Source: Pohlia nutans
Lineage: Eukaryota > Streptophyta > Bryopsida > Bryales > Mniaceae
Length of the DNA: 64,000 bases
Assembly (NCBI GenBank): GCA_022496805.1
Contig: CM040097.1
Location: 22,248,072 to 22,312,071 of the forward strand
Direction of reading: 5' to 3'
Shown: piece by piece, positions 12,561 through 24,703 of the stretch
Layout: the number at the start of each line of letters is the position of its first letter
Position numbering within the stretch: the stretch's first letter is position 1
Translations under genes and position numbers: made by a program
Notes under the pieces: model-generated
What the model was told of the DNA's origin: nothing
Database searches by the model: none
What the model saw: the letters and a program-made list of their open reading frames with translations, nothing else

Positions 12561-13069
12561 TGTGAGGATTGAGATGTCCATTGTGGATTAGTATGCTGAT
12601 GCTGGATCTCTCTGCCCATTCCTTGATCGCACTTGCCTCGATGCTATCAACACCATTACATGCTCATAATCGTCAATGTAACCTTCATCGACACTGCTTG
12701 CTACATCAACGTGCAAATGGTGCGACGGACTATGATCCGCATTTGGCATGATTGTTGCTATAGCGTTGCCCTGGACTATCCTTGTAGCGTGGATGTCTTG
12801 CAGCGTTGCTGCGTGCATGCATAGTGGAACTGTGGCGTTGCCTATAGTTGAGGCGCGACGGGACGTCGAAGGACTTGCGATTGGATAGGGTGCCAGCGGA
12901 CGGTCGTTGCAGGGATATGGCGTTGGATTGCCTTCGCATCGTGTTGGCGGACTATTGGGGTGACTCTCATTGTTGCTGCGAACCGTCACTACTGGCTGCC
13001 TTCTTCAACTCCTATAGTAGACGTCGAATCTTCAAAATCTTGTCCTACTTGCGGAGGTGAATGAAGTCA
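12561..13069. other. Interior of Harbinger element, no clear gene
   Basis: Moderately GC-rich sequence between the convergent transposase and SANT-like remnants. A 133-codon minus-strand frame (12,588-12,989) is open, but it resembles no domain I recognise. It may be the eroded end of either transposon gene. Confidence 0.45.
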
Positions 13070-13690
13070 CAATGCAATGTGCAGTCCATCACTCTAGCAG
13101 ACATGGTGAATATCGCTAGCGCCTATCTTTTACCCAATATCTCAATCTTCCGCTTGGTAGATTTAGCCACATCTACTGTTGTTTTTGCATAGGCGCGCAA
13201 TGTGCATTCTTTCATCTTCTCTCGTTTATGCTTGTCTTTAGCAGCTTGAGATCCTCCTGGACGCTTGAGCACTTGAAATGTGGACTTCTCGACGACTTTG
13301 CAATGTCAGCGTTGGCATCGCTACCAACGCCTATATGGTCGCTTTATCGAGGTCACTCCTAATTGTCTTCTTCCATCCTCCCAAGTCTCACTCCTACATG
13401 GCACATTTTTGAAGATCTTCTAAGCGTAGTTGTATCCAGATCCTACTCCCTTGGCACTCTTCAATTTCTATAGCTCCAATGCGCATAGAAGAACGTCAAG
13501 ATTCAGCCATGGTACTACTCTCATTCAAATTGTAAACGCTTCTATAAGTTCCCACGAACTTTGCTACATCATGCTTGATTGCTGACCACTTGGTCTCAAA
13601 TAATTGTGCTGGCTGGTATCCTCTACCTTCTCGTTCGTACGCAATGAAATGTTCCGTGATTCACCTCACAAAATTCGAACTTTTATGTCC
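13070..13690 (-). pseudogene. Harbinger second gene: Myb/SANT-like, NAM-associated protein, decayed
   Basis: The minus strand near 13,640-13,510 reads EHFIAYEREGRGYQPAQ followed by TKWSAIKHDVAKFVGTYRSV. This is the end of a trihelix/Myb-like domain joined to the start of the no-apical-meristem-associated C-terminal domain (PF14303-type). Further on, 13,280-13,150 gives VLKRPGGSQAAKDKHKREK and TTVDVAKSTKRKIEILG, the lysine-rich tail of that domain. Stops and frameshifts separate the blocks. In PIF/Harbinger transposons a DNA-binding Myb/SANT-like protein accompanies the transposase, and the convergent position next to the transposase fits one decayed element spanning about 11.6-13.7 kb. Confidence 0.72.
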
Positions 13691-16245
13691 AGTTCCGTTA
13701 TTTGGGTCTTGAGAGATATGCAAAAAAAAAAAACAAAAAAGCTGCTTCTTCCCCTCTTCACAAATGTTTTTGCCCTTATTGGCATGCGCCCCACCCACAG
13801 TAGCATTCACCTCACCTCCCTAACTGTTGATGGTTGCATTGATCAACTATAGCGTGAAGCAAAAAAACCATGGCACAAACCTCCTTCGTTGCCGAGAGAT
13901 CACAAAAGTGGCGTGACAAGGACACTTCTTGTGTTGTGTCGTGCTTTTGGTGCAGAGCAGAAAAACAATGGTATAACTTACAATATAAGCACACTCCACA
14001 AATAGATTTTGCTCAATTTTAGTCAAAATCTTATTCTTTCCTTCTTTATTGTATTGTTGAGCAGGCGTAGTGTTTGTCATTTCCATTTTCTATGATTTTA
14101 AGACTAATTCACTTATAATTTCTACAATTAACTTTTTTGACGTTGCAATTAGGTTGTTACATTGTATCAATGAGATAATTTGCATTTGTTGGAATTAATC
14201 AACAAGCGTAGGGTGGCTATAGTAATTTGTGCAAAATTAGTAACGTGGATTGTTATTTTATGATGTAAGTTATGAATACATTTTGGTACCATGTCAATCT
14301 TCAATTAATAATGAGACTTAAGACAAGGAATTTTCTTTGTGCTTTTCAAGAATATTTTTTCCTTTTATCCCTCCTAAATCCTTTGCTAATTTCTCACATA
14401 AAAAGAAAAACCTTGAAGAACGAAAATGAACAATATGAGATAGTTTGTTCAACATATTTAAATTACAAATATATTACAAACGATTAAACTACAAGAAAAA
14501 GCATCAGTCAAACTACAATAAATATAAGTTGACCACATTCAAAACAAGGTAACTACATTGAAAGCAAGTTATAACTTAAAATTAGTTAAATTGCACTTTA
14601 CAAATTCTAAACTATCTTTGTACATAAAACAATTTAAAGGGATCTTTTGACAAATCACTTTTAAAAAAAAAAAAACTAAATTAATAACCCTTCAACTAAT
14701 GCACAATATTTTTAGCACTACCCTATGACATACGTTGGACAATCTTCTAGGAATAGGAATTAGAATTGTCCATCTAAAAGATTAGGCTTGTAATTTCTCA
14801 AAGTGTAGATCTTGATTTATTTTAAAAAAATAATGGATTATTATCCTCCTATTAACCTAATTTTAATAATAACCTAATCTTTTAGTGTACTCTTTTACTG
14901 TATTGCTATGATGTGTAGATAATGTAGACCAAATTATTTTCTTATAACTAAAATTATGATTATGAACAAGTAATCATTTTTTATTTTTAGAAAATCCAAA
15001 TTAAATGATCCTACTATTAAGGAAGGTTGTTTGTTTGTTTATTTTGTATGTTACGCTGAGATCTCATGAACTTTGCCTCCGCTAGCCGCATTTGTCGTAT
15101 TGTTGGAAAGCTCTCAACGAGAAGGGGTGCACCAAAGTTGTTTCCCATAGCTTTTGGATCCACGGTGTGAAAGTTACAAATTTTCAATTGAATTTCGTCA
15201 CCATAAATTCAGACTTTAGGATTTTTTTCAATTCTAAAAAGAAAAAGAAAAAAAGAAAAACTTTTGGGCCAATGGCACATGCCCACACTATTATATGTAA
15301 TACCAACACAATTTTTAATTTTTTTGGGCAATAACTGCTCTCTAAAATAACTCCATTTTTCTATATAATTGACCACACTTGATGATAATTACTGAGATCT
15401 ATAATAACATTCATTATGTACATGTAATAACTAAGAATTGACTCAAAAATTGACCCTAAAGTTAGATGGGATCCAAATTGAAATGGTCTACTACGGATTT
15501 TTTTGGGTTTTTAGAGAAGTGCTAAAGTGGCGACATAAAATAAATGGTGCAACGAAATATATTAATATTCATCTATATTTTGGATAGAACTATATTTTCA
15601 TCCACATATTTGAATGAGTTTCAATTAAAACCTGCGATTTCATCCAACTTATTTTCAAAAATTGGAAAAATTTGGCATCTTCATCCATTTTTTCTTCTTA
15701 AGGCTTGGTGCACGCCAATTTTTTTTGGGGTGCTTTTTGGCTTTTAAAAGCCTAAAAAAAATCATTGCGGTCCACCGAGTACTGTGGATGAAGTCTACAC
15801 TAATTGGGAATAAAAGGTGCTGCAACCTACACTAATTAGCATATGGGATTGATGTACTTACTAGAAAAGATGCTTGACTTGGGAAAAAGGGGGCCATGAT
15901 GATCACAAAGTGAACAAGTCATAGTGAGATCACTAATAAGTTATGTGAGTGAAACTATATTCTTGGGGAGCTGGCTGCCTGGGCGGGCTAATAAAAAACG
16001 AGTGTAGGAACTGAGTCAGGGTGGAGGATGGCATAAAGGAGGCAATTCCATCACCTGTGAAGGACCAATGGAAGGCCGCAGCAAGAATATTGTTGCAAAG
16101 AGGCCCCAACTTTTGGGTTTTGAAAAACCCAGTCCACCTGCCACTTGTAATAAAACTCTGGCAGCACATTTTGCATGCCTCCTTTGCAACTCAGGACTGC
16201 CACTTCCATACATGTCATGCAAGTACTAAGGTAGAAGAACCCATT
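13691..16245. other. Intergenic, dispersed repeat only
   Basis: No host gene seen. 15,503-15,768 is the second copy of the dispersed repeat found at 8,462-8,690. The frames at 15,933-16,440 contain no recognised motif. The remainder is AT-rich with poly-A/T runs. Confidence 0.5.
15503..15768. repeat. Dispersed repeat (copy 2)
   Basis: Matches 8,462-8,690 in block order, with a few extra bases in the middle (AAAAATTGGAAAAATTTGGC) and GTGCACGCC before the final segment. Confidence 0.75.
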
Positions 16246-17401
16246 TTAACCCCTAACTGCCCAATCATCCATTTTTTGGACGATGTACGAATTTCATCCA
16301 TTTTTCTCATCCGTCATGCACTGTTTGTAGTGTGGATTTTTTACTATAGATTTTATGGGAAGTTAGCTTCATGCATGTGTTATTCGATTAGAAAGGGGAT
16401 GATTTGTGAAAATTTTATGCCTCATTTCATGTTGCAGTGATTCACCAAAATTTTCTAAAATCTTAGTTTAACCCCTAAAAGACCAAGGTTGATTTTCCAA
16501 GTTCGGTCAGCTCAGTATAGAATGAGTGTTGATCCTCAATTTTTGACATTTTTTGTGGTGATTTTACTCTTTGTAACGAAGATGGGATGGTAATTTTTGT
16601 ACATAGGTGATGTATAGATCAAAAGATACAATCATGCAAAGATGAAAAACCTAATTGCAGGCAACTCCTGAAAATTTTCATTCAAATGAGCTATGCATCT
16701 GAATTTTTGTACACAATGAGCTGACACCCCCATATACAGAACTGCCAAACTCATTTTACCAAATCTGAGACCAAACTTTGCATTTTGGGCATTTTCTGAA
16801 AGTTTCAAACTTGGGCAGCAAGCCAAAAAAAAAAGTGCAACCAACTTTGAAGCTTATAATCTTACTATTGAAGAACCTTGAACGGTTGAAAATTTGTAGT
16901 TTGTGACAAATTCAAGTTGGTTGAAATATCTTACGGTTGAATTGGTCAAAAAGGTTTTAGATCAAAAACTATTTGTCTTTCTATGAGAAGGTGTACTTTG
17001 GAGTGTTTGGAGAGAAACATAGTTGTGGTCCTTTAGGGGTTAAAATAGTTCAAACGTGCTCTTGAAAAAGTCAACTCATAGAATTAAGCAACCAAAAAAT
17101 CTCCGAAAATCACAAAACTTAGAGTATTACATTTCAACCCATCATAACAAATTTCATCTACAAATTGTCAATATCTTGTTTGTAATTGAATTACAAAATA
17201 ATTTTGAATTTTAATTTCAAATTTTATACAAAATATTGGTGATAGCAATCATAGATCTAACCGCATGGATAGAATCTAAAATTCATAAGGTACAACTTTA
17301 ATTCATACCTCAAGTTCAAAATATCCGTCTTAGTTGCATTTTATGATGCAACTTTGCAAAACTGCCCAATCTAGAGAGGGTTGTGGGCAAAAAGGAGGTA
17401 A
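16246..17401 (+). mobile_element. TTAA element, type 2 (copy G), carrying a nested TTAA element
   Basis: The left end is TTAA-CCCCTAACTGCCC at 16,246. The right terminus is decayed (GGAGGTAAG at about 17,395-17,402, compared with GGGGTTAA in the relative at 26,362-26,931). Excluding the nested element (16,468-17,043), its length is about 580 bp, matching relatives of 570 and 568 bp. Conserved interior blocks include TAGTGTGGATTTTT, GGGAAGTTAGCTTCATGCAT and TTGGTGATAGCAAT. Non-coding. Confidence 0.8.
16468..17043 (+). mobile_element. TTAA element nested in copy G (H)
   Basis: A 576-bp element with TTAA at 16,468-16,471 and 17,040-17,043. The termini are CCCCTAAAAGACCAAGG and GTGGTCCTTTAGGGG (inverse CCCCTAAAGGACCAC). 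The two uninterrupted relatives of the host element read TTTTAGTCTAAAA and (inverse strand) TTTTAGTGTAAAA at this place, so the target was TTAA-like and was duplicated on insertion. Non-coding. Confidence 0.88.
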
Positions 17402-17895
17402 GATTTTGGACCGTGAAAATTGATGTCATAAATCAAACATTTAATTATTATTTTTTGGAAACACATAGACAATTTCCATTGATAGAGGAAAAAATATATT
17501 GAACCTGAGGAACCAGTCCTTGGCGAGATAAATCTAACATTTTTCGGCATCGTAGGGAGTTAGAAATGATTGTCTTTAAAAAAAATCTTTGAATTCATTA
17601 TATATATGATTAAAATATATTATAAACTTGAGTTGATAACTAGCTTTGTGGGTGTCTAAACATGATTTAAAAAAATAAAAATCTAATTGGAAATTGCATT
17701 TGGAGATAGAAAGGAATATGAAAAGAATGACTTGAAATGTTTGTATAATAGTTTCTAACTTTGTAATTCTTCAATTTTTATGTATATCTATTTTTAACAT
17801 ATCTATAGGAATGGGAAGCCACGGGATTAGGGAAACTACTTTAGTATGGTTCTTGTTATTGTCACAACTAGAATGGTGAATATATGTATTTCAAA
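17402..17895. other. Intergenic, nothing recognised
   Basis: AT-rich DNA with no ORF, RNA or repeat structure that I can support. Confidence 0.5.
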
Positions 17896-17899
17896 GCCT

Positions 17900-18325
17900 C
17901 AACCATGGTGAGGAGCATGCGTGCGTGCATTATTGTGCATTATATAATAAACTATGTCGGCGCTGCTAGAGCTTGGCACAATCGTTCCAATGGTCAAACC
18001 GTCGTAGGAAGTGTGTACCACTGTGCGCTATATAATAAACGAGGTGGACTAATGCTGGAGTTTGGCACCGGTACAACGGTTCTGGTAGCGGAATTGTTGT
18101 GGGGGGCATACGTGCGTACACCACTCTCCATTACATAATAGATTGGGTTGGCCCATGCTGGAGCCTAATACAACAAGACCGTTCCGACGGCGAAACCATC
18201 GTGAAGAGTATGCGTGCGTGGGCCACCTTGCATTACTAGGTGGGCCCATGCCGACACCGGACACGATATGACCGCTCTAGCGACGGAATCGTCGTGGAGA
18301 GCGAGTGTGCACTATCGGCTGCATT
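17900..18325. repeat. GC-richer tandem repeat, ~95-105 bp unit, four to five copies
   Basis: Recurring blocks in order: GTCGTGGAGAGTGTGCGTGCG-like, CATTATATAATAA, GGTGGGCCCATGCTGGAGC-like and CGTTCCGACGGCGAAACC-like. Copies begin near 17,904, 18,001, 18,095, 18,197 and 18,290. The short frames at 17,884-18,264 are by-products of the repeat. Confidence 0.8.
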
Positions 18326-18717
18326 ATGTTTCATTTACTTGAGTAAAGCCAAAATAAGAGCTTACAAACCATGAGTGTACTCATGAAAGCCCACAAGTCA
18401 TAGAAAGTGTGGCTAAAAGCAAGCATCATCATCCAGCCAAATAGAATCATGTAAAAACCTTGTATACACACATTTTCACACATTCCTTCAAGTAACAAGA
18501 TGCAACGCATGAACATATGGAATATTGGCATGGGTTTGTAAGAGCAACACATTGATTATAATTGTAGATTGAAAATGTGACTCTTGATTTCAAGTGGGAG
18601 TTAATCACGCTCCTCCGAAGTTACTACAATCAATCACACACGTCTATACATCATTGTATTTCAATACACGGAATAAATTATACGAGCATGGTTTATATAT
18701 ATATATATATGAAGCAT
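18326..18717. other. Intergenic, nothing recognised
   Basis: No gene is supported; a short (AT)n run sits at about 18,696-18,708. Confidence 0.5.
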
Positions 18718-18841
18718 TAGTAGAAACACCGCTTACGTAAATTAGTGAAAAAATCATGAGAAAACCCCACATGACAAACTAAACTAGTAGTGGGTCTTTT
18801 TGGGCATGCTTTTCTAGTCTACGCAGACGGTGTTTCTACTA
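18718..18841. mobile_element. Short MITE, TAGTAGAAA family (copy 2)
   Basis: A 124-bp element. The termini TAGTAGAAACACCG and CGGTGTTTCTACTA are perfect inverted repeats, continuing as CTTACGTA / TCTACGCAGA. It is related to 5,919-6,041. Non-coding. Confidence 0.8.
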
Positions 18842-19076
18842 GAGGAGGTTCAGAGCATGCCCACCATTGAGGATGGTAACCCTATTTCCGAAACTCATAT
18901 ACCAACCCAAAACTAAAATTTGCCAAACAAGAGGGATCTAGCTGGAATTCCACAAACAAAATACGAGCTTCAAATGTTTTGGCTAGCAATTAGTCTTCCC
19001 AAGTCAAATTGGGACCTCAGTTTTTACCAAGAAATTTGAGGATAGTAATGAACTTTGCTTAAAAATAAAAATAAAC

Positions 19077-19355
19077 AAGCGGCTAGTTGCGTAGTCTCTG
19101 CCTTAATATTCACCCTTGATTTGCTTTTACTGCTTGTTTTTACTGTCTAACTGTGTAACTCCTGAAAACAAAAGATTTTTGTAGTCTCTCCCCTTTGTGG
19201 GACATAGACAATAGAAACAAGCAGCTAGTCGTGTAGTCTCTGCCTTAATATTTTACCCCAGATGTACTTTTACGACTTAGTTTACTGTCTAGATATGTAA
19301 CTCCTGACAGCGAAGCGTTTTCGTAGTGTCTCCCCTTGTGGGGCTGAGACAACCA
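19077..19355. repeat. Tandem duplication, 142-bp unit
   Basis: Two copies starting AAGC(G/A)GCTAGT at 19,077 and 19,219, sharing GTAGTCTCTGCCTTAATATT, TGTAACTCCTGA and GTCTC(T)CCCC.TTGTGGG. No coding function seen. Confidence 0.85.
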
Positions 19356-19941
19356 AAAAAAATTCAGATTTTTGTTCCAGCCACAAGTTAGATGACATGG
19401 CAAAAGGTGTGCTTTGCTTCCATTGCTGTGCTTCAGAATGGGAAGACATTGGACACTGAAGTGGCTTGTTCTAACTTATTATTAAGTGCTTGCGCATGTT
19501 GTCCCTACAGTTTGCAACTTTTTTTTGCATTGGGCATGCGCACCATTCTGGTCAACAAGGAGGGTGTTTTTTTTGGATCTGTGCCCAAGTCTTGCCCGGC
19601 TTTTTGAGAACGAGCATCACCTCATGCACGTGTGCAAGAGAAAAAAGTAATTCTCTCCATTTCTCATGGTCCGAAATTACTCCATTATTTTCGACATTTT
19701 AAAGTTCACATACGCTAGTGAAATACATGATAAGTTGCAATGTGAAGCAAGCTCATCTTTGGGAAAGAGAATGTAAGTTAGAGATACTTTTTGCATCATT
19801 TCAACATATGTAGGATTGTGATTTTTGGGAGATCAATACAAAGAGATCTTTGGGTTATAAAAGCCAAATCTTTTGAGATCAAACTTCTCTATTCTCTTAT
19901 GCAATTTCAAGGTAGAAGGTTGTAGACTACTACAAGAGAAA

Positions 19942-20325
19942 GTAGACAACCTCATTTCCATTCAAAGATTAGTGACTAGACATTTAGCCAAGTCATGTTT
20001 ACACCTCATGCTAATAAGTCCAACCAAATGTAAAATAGATGAGTTGCTATTGGTAACAAAGGTTAGTAAAAGAGATGAGATTAATAGACAACTTCATTTG
20101 CATTCAAAGATCAATGACTATAGACATTTAGCCAAGTCATGCTTACACCACAAGCTAATAAGTCCAACTAAGTGTATGAATAGATGAGTTGCTGGTGGCA
20201 ACAAGGGTCAATATAAAAGATGGAATCAATAGACAACTTTATTTCCATTGAACGATCTGTGACTCTAGAAATTTAGCCAATTCATGATTACAACAAAGTG
20301 TATGAATAGATGAGCACGTAGTGCT
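19942..20325. repeat. Tandem repeat, ~143-bp unit, three copies
   Basis: Copies start (G/A)TAGACAAC at 19,942, 20,084 and 20,229. Shared blocks are CATTCAAAGAT, ATTTAGCCAAGTCATG and GTGTATGAATAGATGAG. The third copy is partly deleted. The 104-codon frame at 19,873-20,187 is a repeat by-product. Confidence 0.85.
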
Positions 20326-21319
20326 AAGGACGGCTTTCCATTGAGCATCTGCACCTCCCGAAACTGAACGTTCCAATCCCTTTCCATTCGTGCCACATTG
20401 TTCACTTAGGGTTCCGCTCTCCCAATGAGCCAAACCTGAAATGTAAATCAAAAGGTCATCGGTATGGACCTACAAATGTGACACGTGAAGAGTTACATGT
20501 CAAAGTGACATGGTGAAGAGATGAGTGGGCGTTCTCAATGTGGGCCAACGTTCCATATTAGATCCGAAAAGAAGCATGGAAAGCATCGGAAGAAGGTGCC
20601 GGACGTGAAGAATTCCCAAAAGTCAGAGTTTCCGATCTGAACCTTCAGGTCCCTAATGGAAAACCGTCCTAACAGGAGTTTGACTTTAACAGTATAGGGA
20701 TTTGACTTGGCAATGGAATTGTGGAGTCCATCTGCAAACATCACACTCCATTTACACGTCTGTGCCATTAACATGATGTCCACCAGCACTGATGACTGTT
20801 GGTGGAGACCATCCTAAATGTGTGACCGAATAATGAGGTAGTTTCAGTACTACCGCAGATTTACAAATTCTCAACTGAAATTTACAAGCAATCCTGGTCA
20901 CAATCACTCAAAAGCTTAAAATGTAAGAGCCACCCACAGTAATGAAGATTCTCGTGTAGCGAAAAAACTCAGCATCAACAACGATTACCAACATCAATAG
21001 CGTGACATATACAAGCCTCCCAAAGGATAGTTACATTAAAAAATAACACCGTACACAATAAACCTCCAGGCTCATAACTATTGACCACACACAAAAAAAA
21101 AGGACAATATCTGCCTAAACCTGTAAAGCTTCAACAAGACCTTTAATGGAAACACTGCACAAAGAAGGCTAAGCTACTCTGAATAGCTACTAGTTTATGC
21201 ACATATACGCATGCACATAGGTTGAGAATTGCTCGTCACAAGGACTTTGAGAAGTTCGACAAATTATTCGACTTAGACGCTGCGTAGGGAAGAGGAAACA
21301 GAAGCTTTGCCAGTGATCC

Positions 21320-24300
21320 TCATTCAACCTTGTCATAGACGCCGGCTTTTACGTAGGCAAGGTTGAGATCAGCTCCATAAGCAACAGACATGACGCGCAC
21401 TCGCTTGTCACTCTCCACGTAGGTTATGTAAAAAGCAAAATCCTTATGCACAGCAGCTTTCTTCGGCGCAAAGATGGTGACATTGTTGGGCATGTATACC
21501 AGAGTGTAGTTGGCCGCTTCTTCGTCGCTCAAGCCTCCTTTGAAGCCTTGCCATTCAGCCTCCCTCATCTTCCACTCCAACTGTGGACTTATACTCTCTT
21601 CGTGACCTCGGAATGTTCCTTTTGGCTCCTCCCTGCTGTCCACCAGTACATCCCTGCAGCACCAAAAACCAGCTCAAATCTTTGTATATTAATGTCGTTT
21701 CATTAATGGATTTATTACATTTGGAGGTACAGTCTACCCTCCATAATATGACATGACAATATCACTGTTTCAAGTAATACACATGTTACAAGTCATTTCC
21801 ATGCCTGCCACCTTGAAATTAGGGCTTGTCACAATAGAGAGAGACCACTGTAACGAAGTATCGGGTTTGAATTCCATCATGTCATGTAAGAAACGCTGCA
21901 CTGAAATTCGCCATGTACCATGAATGCAGTGAGACCAAGGATTCATGGTTTTAAAATGACGTTCAATCAATCATATTGTGAAAAATATGATGCAAATGGG
22001 AGCAAAATTTTATATCACTGGAATTAGTGAAGAACATTGCACGTGATGGTCAAAAAAGAAAGAGATTTGAATAAAAGGAAGTCCACATAGGACCTGCTCA
22101 AAACTGCTAGGCCTGATTTGGGGTTCTTGGCTCTTTAACTGATCCATTGAACAAATTTTCATCCACGGTAATTTATGAAAAATAACTAATGGTGTGGCCT
22201 CTTGAGAATACTGTGGCCCACAATATGGTGATTTCAGTGTAGTAGAATAACACCCCTCAAGAGAGATTCTAGAAAACCTTGTTGCGTTAAAGCTGCCATT
22301 TGTAACACCATTTAAAGCAGTTTCTAACATAAAACTGTGTCAATTGTAACACAGTTAGAACACCTCCAGGAGTGAATTCTCTACTTGTTTACTAAACACC
22401 GCTGGTTTGTATAAAGGCAGGCAATAAAAAAGCACAGTTCTATGGGATAGAAGTATTGTGTTGTTACACACCTGGTATGTTTCCAGAGAGTCCCAGTCCA
22501 TGAAGAGTCCATTTTCTCCTCGTGGTCCTTCACCTCTTCCAGAAGAAGAGCCACCCCAAGCTGACCTTCGTTGTCATAGCCCACAGGGACAGAGATTCTT
22601 TGTTTGGGGTCTGCCAATTGTGAAAAAATATATAATTTAGATAGGGACTAAATTTTATATCACCAGAATCAGTGAAGAACATAACATTCCATGTGTTGGT
22701 CAAGAAACAAACAAATTTGAACAGAAGGAAGCTAAGTCTGCTAGAAAATACACATGATTCGGGCCTCTTAAAATCAAAAGAGGAGATTAGGGATTGTGTT
22801 ACTTACTCACATAAAACATGGGCTCACTGAAAATGACCGACCTGGGGTCATTCGGCTTGAGGTACCTTGCAATCCACCCCAGGTTTCCATTTGGGACCAA
22901 AAGAACGCGGTGATCTTTAGAATTGGGGTGCAAAATTCCATCAGGTAAAGAGTGATCCTCCAGTGTCATGTTCCATGGTCCATACTCCCAGTTCACGTCT
23001 TTGCCGAACCCTTTTGCATCATACCACTGATTTCTGCACAAAAAATTAACTTGAAGAAGTTGAGTAAATGTAACTCACAAGTACATATACGACATCTAAT
23101 GATAACGAGTAAAAGCATCTTCACCCTATGAGCAAAATTTCATACAGGATTCAAATAATACATTTCGTAGTGCGTGGGAATGCTCTTGAAAACGGGGACA
23201 AGTTGTGCATAAAATGTAGTCACTCTAAAAATAGAAAACAGACTCTGTTTGCTACCTTAACCCTTATAGGAATATGGATTTTAAATGACAAATACAATCA
23301 ATCATATTATGAAAAATACAATTCAGGTGAAACCAAATTTAATATCACCAGAATCAGGGAAGAACATTGCATGTGTTGGTGAGAAAACAAATAATTTTGA
23401 ACAAAAGGAAGTATACATAGTTACTACTCAAAAGTGCTAAAAAACATAAAGTTCAATTCAGGCTTCTTGGTCCTTTAGGGGTTAAACATTCTTCGTTCAC
23501 AGACACATACACAAGAGAGCAAGCTGGAGTTCACACGTACCGATGGTAGAGCTTTGTGCGTTCAGGGTCCACAATTTGCAAGGAACGAACAGACTTGTAC
23601 TCCTTGACGACACCTTTGCCCTTGAATGGTTGATAATGGATCCAAAAGCCATGCCAGTGTTTCCAATGCGTGTCTGCTTGCCAGTACCAGATGTCGCGCG
23701 GGGTCACTTGCACCACAGTTTCATACCCCAGGCCCTTGCTGTCAGGCATCGTCCATTTCTCACTTCCCACCTCCATTTCAGCTCCCTGCTTCGTGATCAA
23801 TAACATTGAACACCTTCTTTGAATATCTGACAATAGACAAAGATATATAGGCTCTACTTGGATCCAATGAATCAAGTTTTATCATCTAACTATGAAATAA
23901 AAAGCAATATTGATGTACATACACCTACCAATCGATAAAACACTAATTCAATATTTTTAACACACAATAACTATTAACCAAAAATTAATAAAGTGTAAGA
24001 TTTTTCATTCATTTCTCTGTCAATCTTCTTTATGACCAAAGTGTATATACGCTATTGTTCAATTCACGAGTACTGGTTCGTATTGTGGCTCACTTCTAAG
24101 CCATTTCAAATCAGGTAAAGACACTTTCCATGTGATACAAAAAAACATACCTGTGTACTTGCCATCTGTATGAATCTCTTTGCAAGCTTACGTCGTGAAG
24201 AGAGAGTTCTGGTTCCTGAAGAAAGGAGAGAAAAACTCACACAATAGAGTGTTAGCTGACAGCAAGTTTCTTTCCAGAACAAAAAGTGTGGGACCAACAC

Positions 24301-24703
24301 ATGAAGGAGATCAAGGTAAGGTATCTACACCTTGTTGCGATTCTTGCCTAAAATGTACACGGTCTAGACATGAGAATCTAGGGTAAACTTATAATCAGAG
24401 ATTTGAACATTCATAGTTTCATACATGCGGAATCAAAAAACACATGCTAGGAATCGTCTTTCAATTGCTAATAGAATTAAGGTTGTCTAAACTATGCTCA
24501 TATGCTTATTTCGATACAAGTCTATTTGTACATGATTTGAAAACCTCTAAAATTATGGGCATTCACGTACCTGTGAAGGATACAGCGGCGTTCAAGCTGT
24601 GAGTAATTCGAACACGGCTAACCTTTTGTTGTTGTTTCCAGGCGCTACTTGTTGGTGCAATCGCCCTATTTAACGAGGTTGCTTCTACCAATACTGAGGC
24701 CAT
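21320..24703 (-). CDS. Plastid-targeted DUF3598/calycin-like protein
   Basis: I recognise no named gene. The best family match is DUF3598, a calycin-like fold found in cyanobacteria and plastid-bearing organisms; its biochemical role is unknown. Coding exons on the minus strand are 24703-24571, 24215-24151, 23785-23541, 23033-22811 (or 22828), 22610-22472 and 21653-21320, all with GT-AG borders. I chose the ATG at 24,703 because it opens a Ser/Thr/Arg-rich, acid-poor leader (MASVLVEATSLNRAIAP...) that looks like a chloroplast transit peptide and ends near RFIQMASTQ. The mature part carries THWKHWHGFWIHY, a tryptophan-rich strand typical of the domain start; then RSVIF, RISVPVGYDNEGQL and a C-terminal VRVMSVAYGADLNL, the 'basic residue - strand - YD.xG' pattern of the second half. 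The protein is about 373-380 aa. The exon ending at 22,811 does not join the next exon in frame; a donor at 22,826-22,827 does. Introns hold three related MITE copies. The DUF assignment is from motif memory. Confidence 0.72.
21932..22138 (+). mobile_element. J-type MITE remnant in intron
   Basis: Retains the subterminal GACCAAGGATTCATGGTTTT, AATCAATCATATTGTG, ATATCACTGGAATTAGTGAA and GAACATTGCACGTG blocks, and ends GGTTCTTGGCTCTTTAA. The outermost CCCCTAAA is lost on both sides. It lies in the last intron of the DUF3598-like gene. Confidence 0.7.
22620..22770 (+). mobile_element. J-type MITE fragment in intron
   Basis: Shares ATATCACCAGAATCAGTGAA, CCATGTGTTGGTCAAGAAAC and AGAAGGAAG with the full copy at 23,257-23,485. 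Both termini are eroded. It occupies most of the short intron between 22,611 and 22,810, directly beside the exon junction that does not join in frame. Confidence 0.68.
23257..23485 (+). mobile_element. J-type TTAA MITE in intron
   Basis: A 229-bp element with TTAA at 23,257-23,260 and 23,482-23,485. The right terminus is CTTGGTCCTTTAGGGG. The left is CCCTTATAGGAATATGGATT, related to CCCCTAAAGGACCAAGGATT. Non-coding, within the intron between 23,034 and 23,540. Confidence 0.78.
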
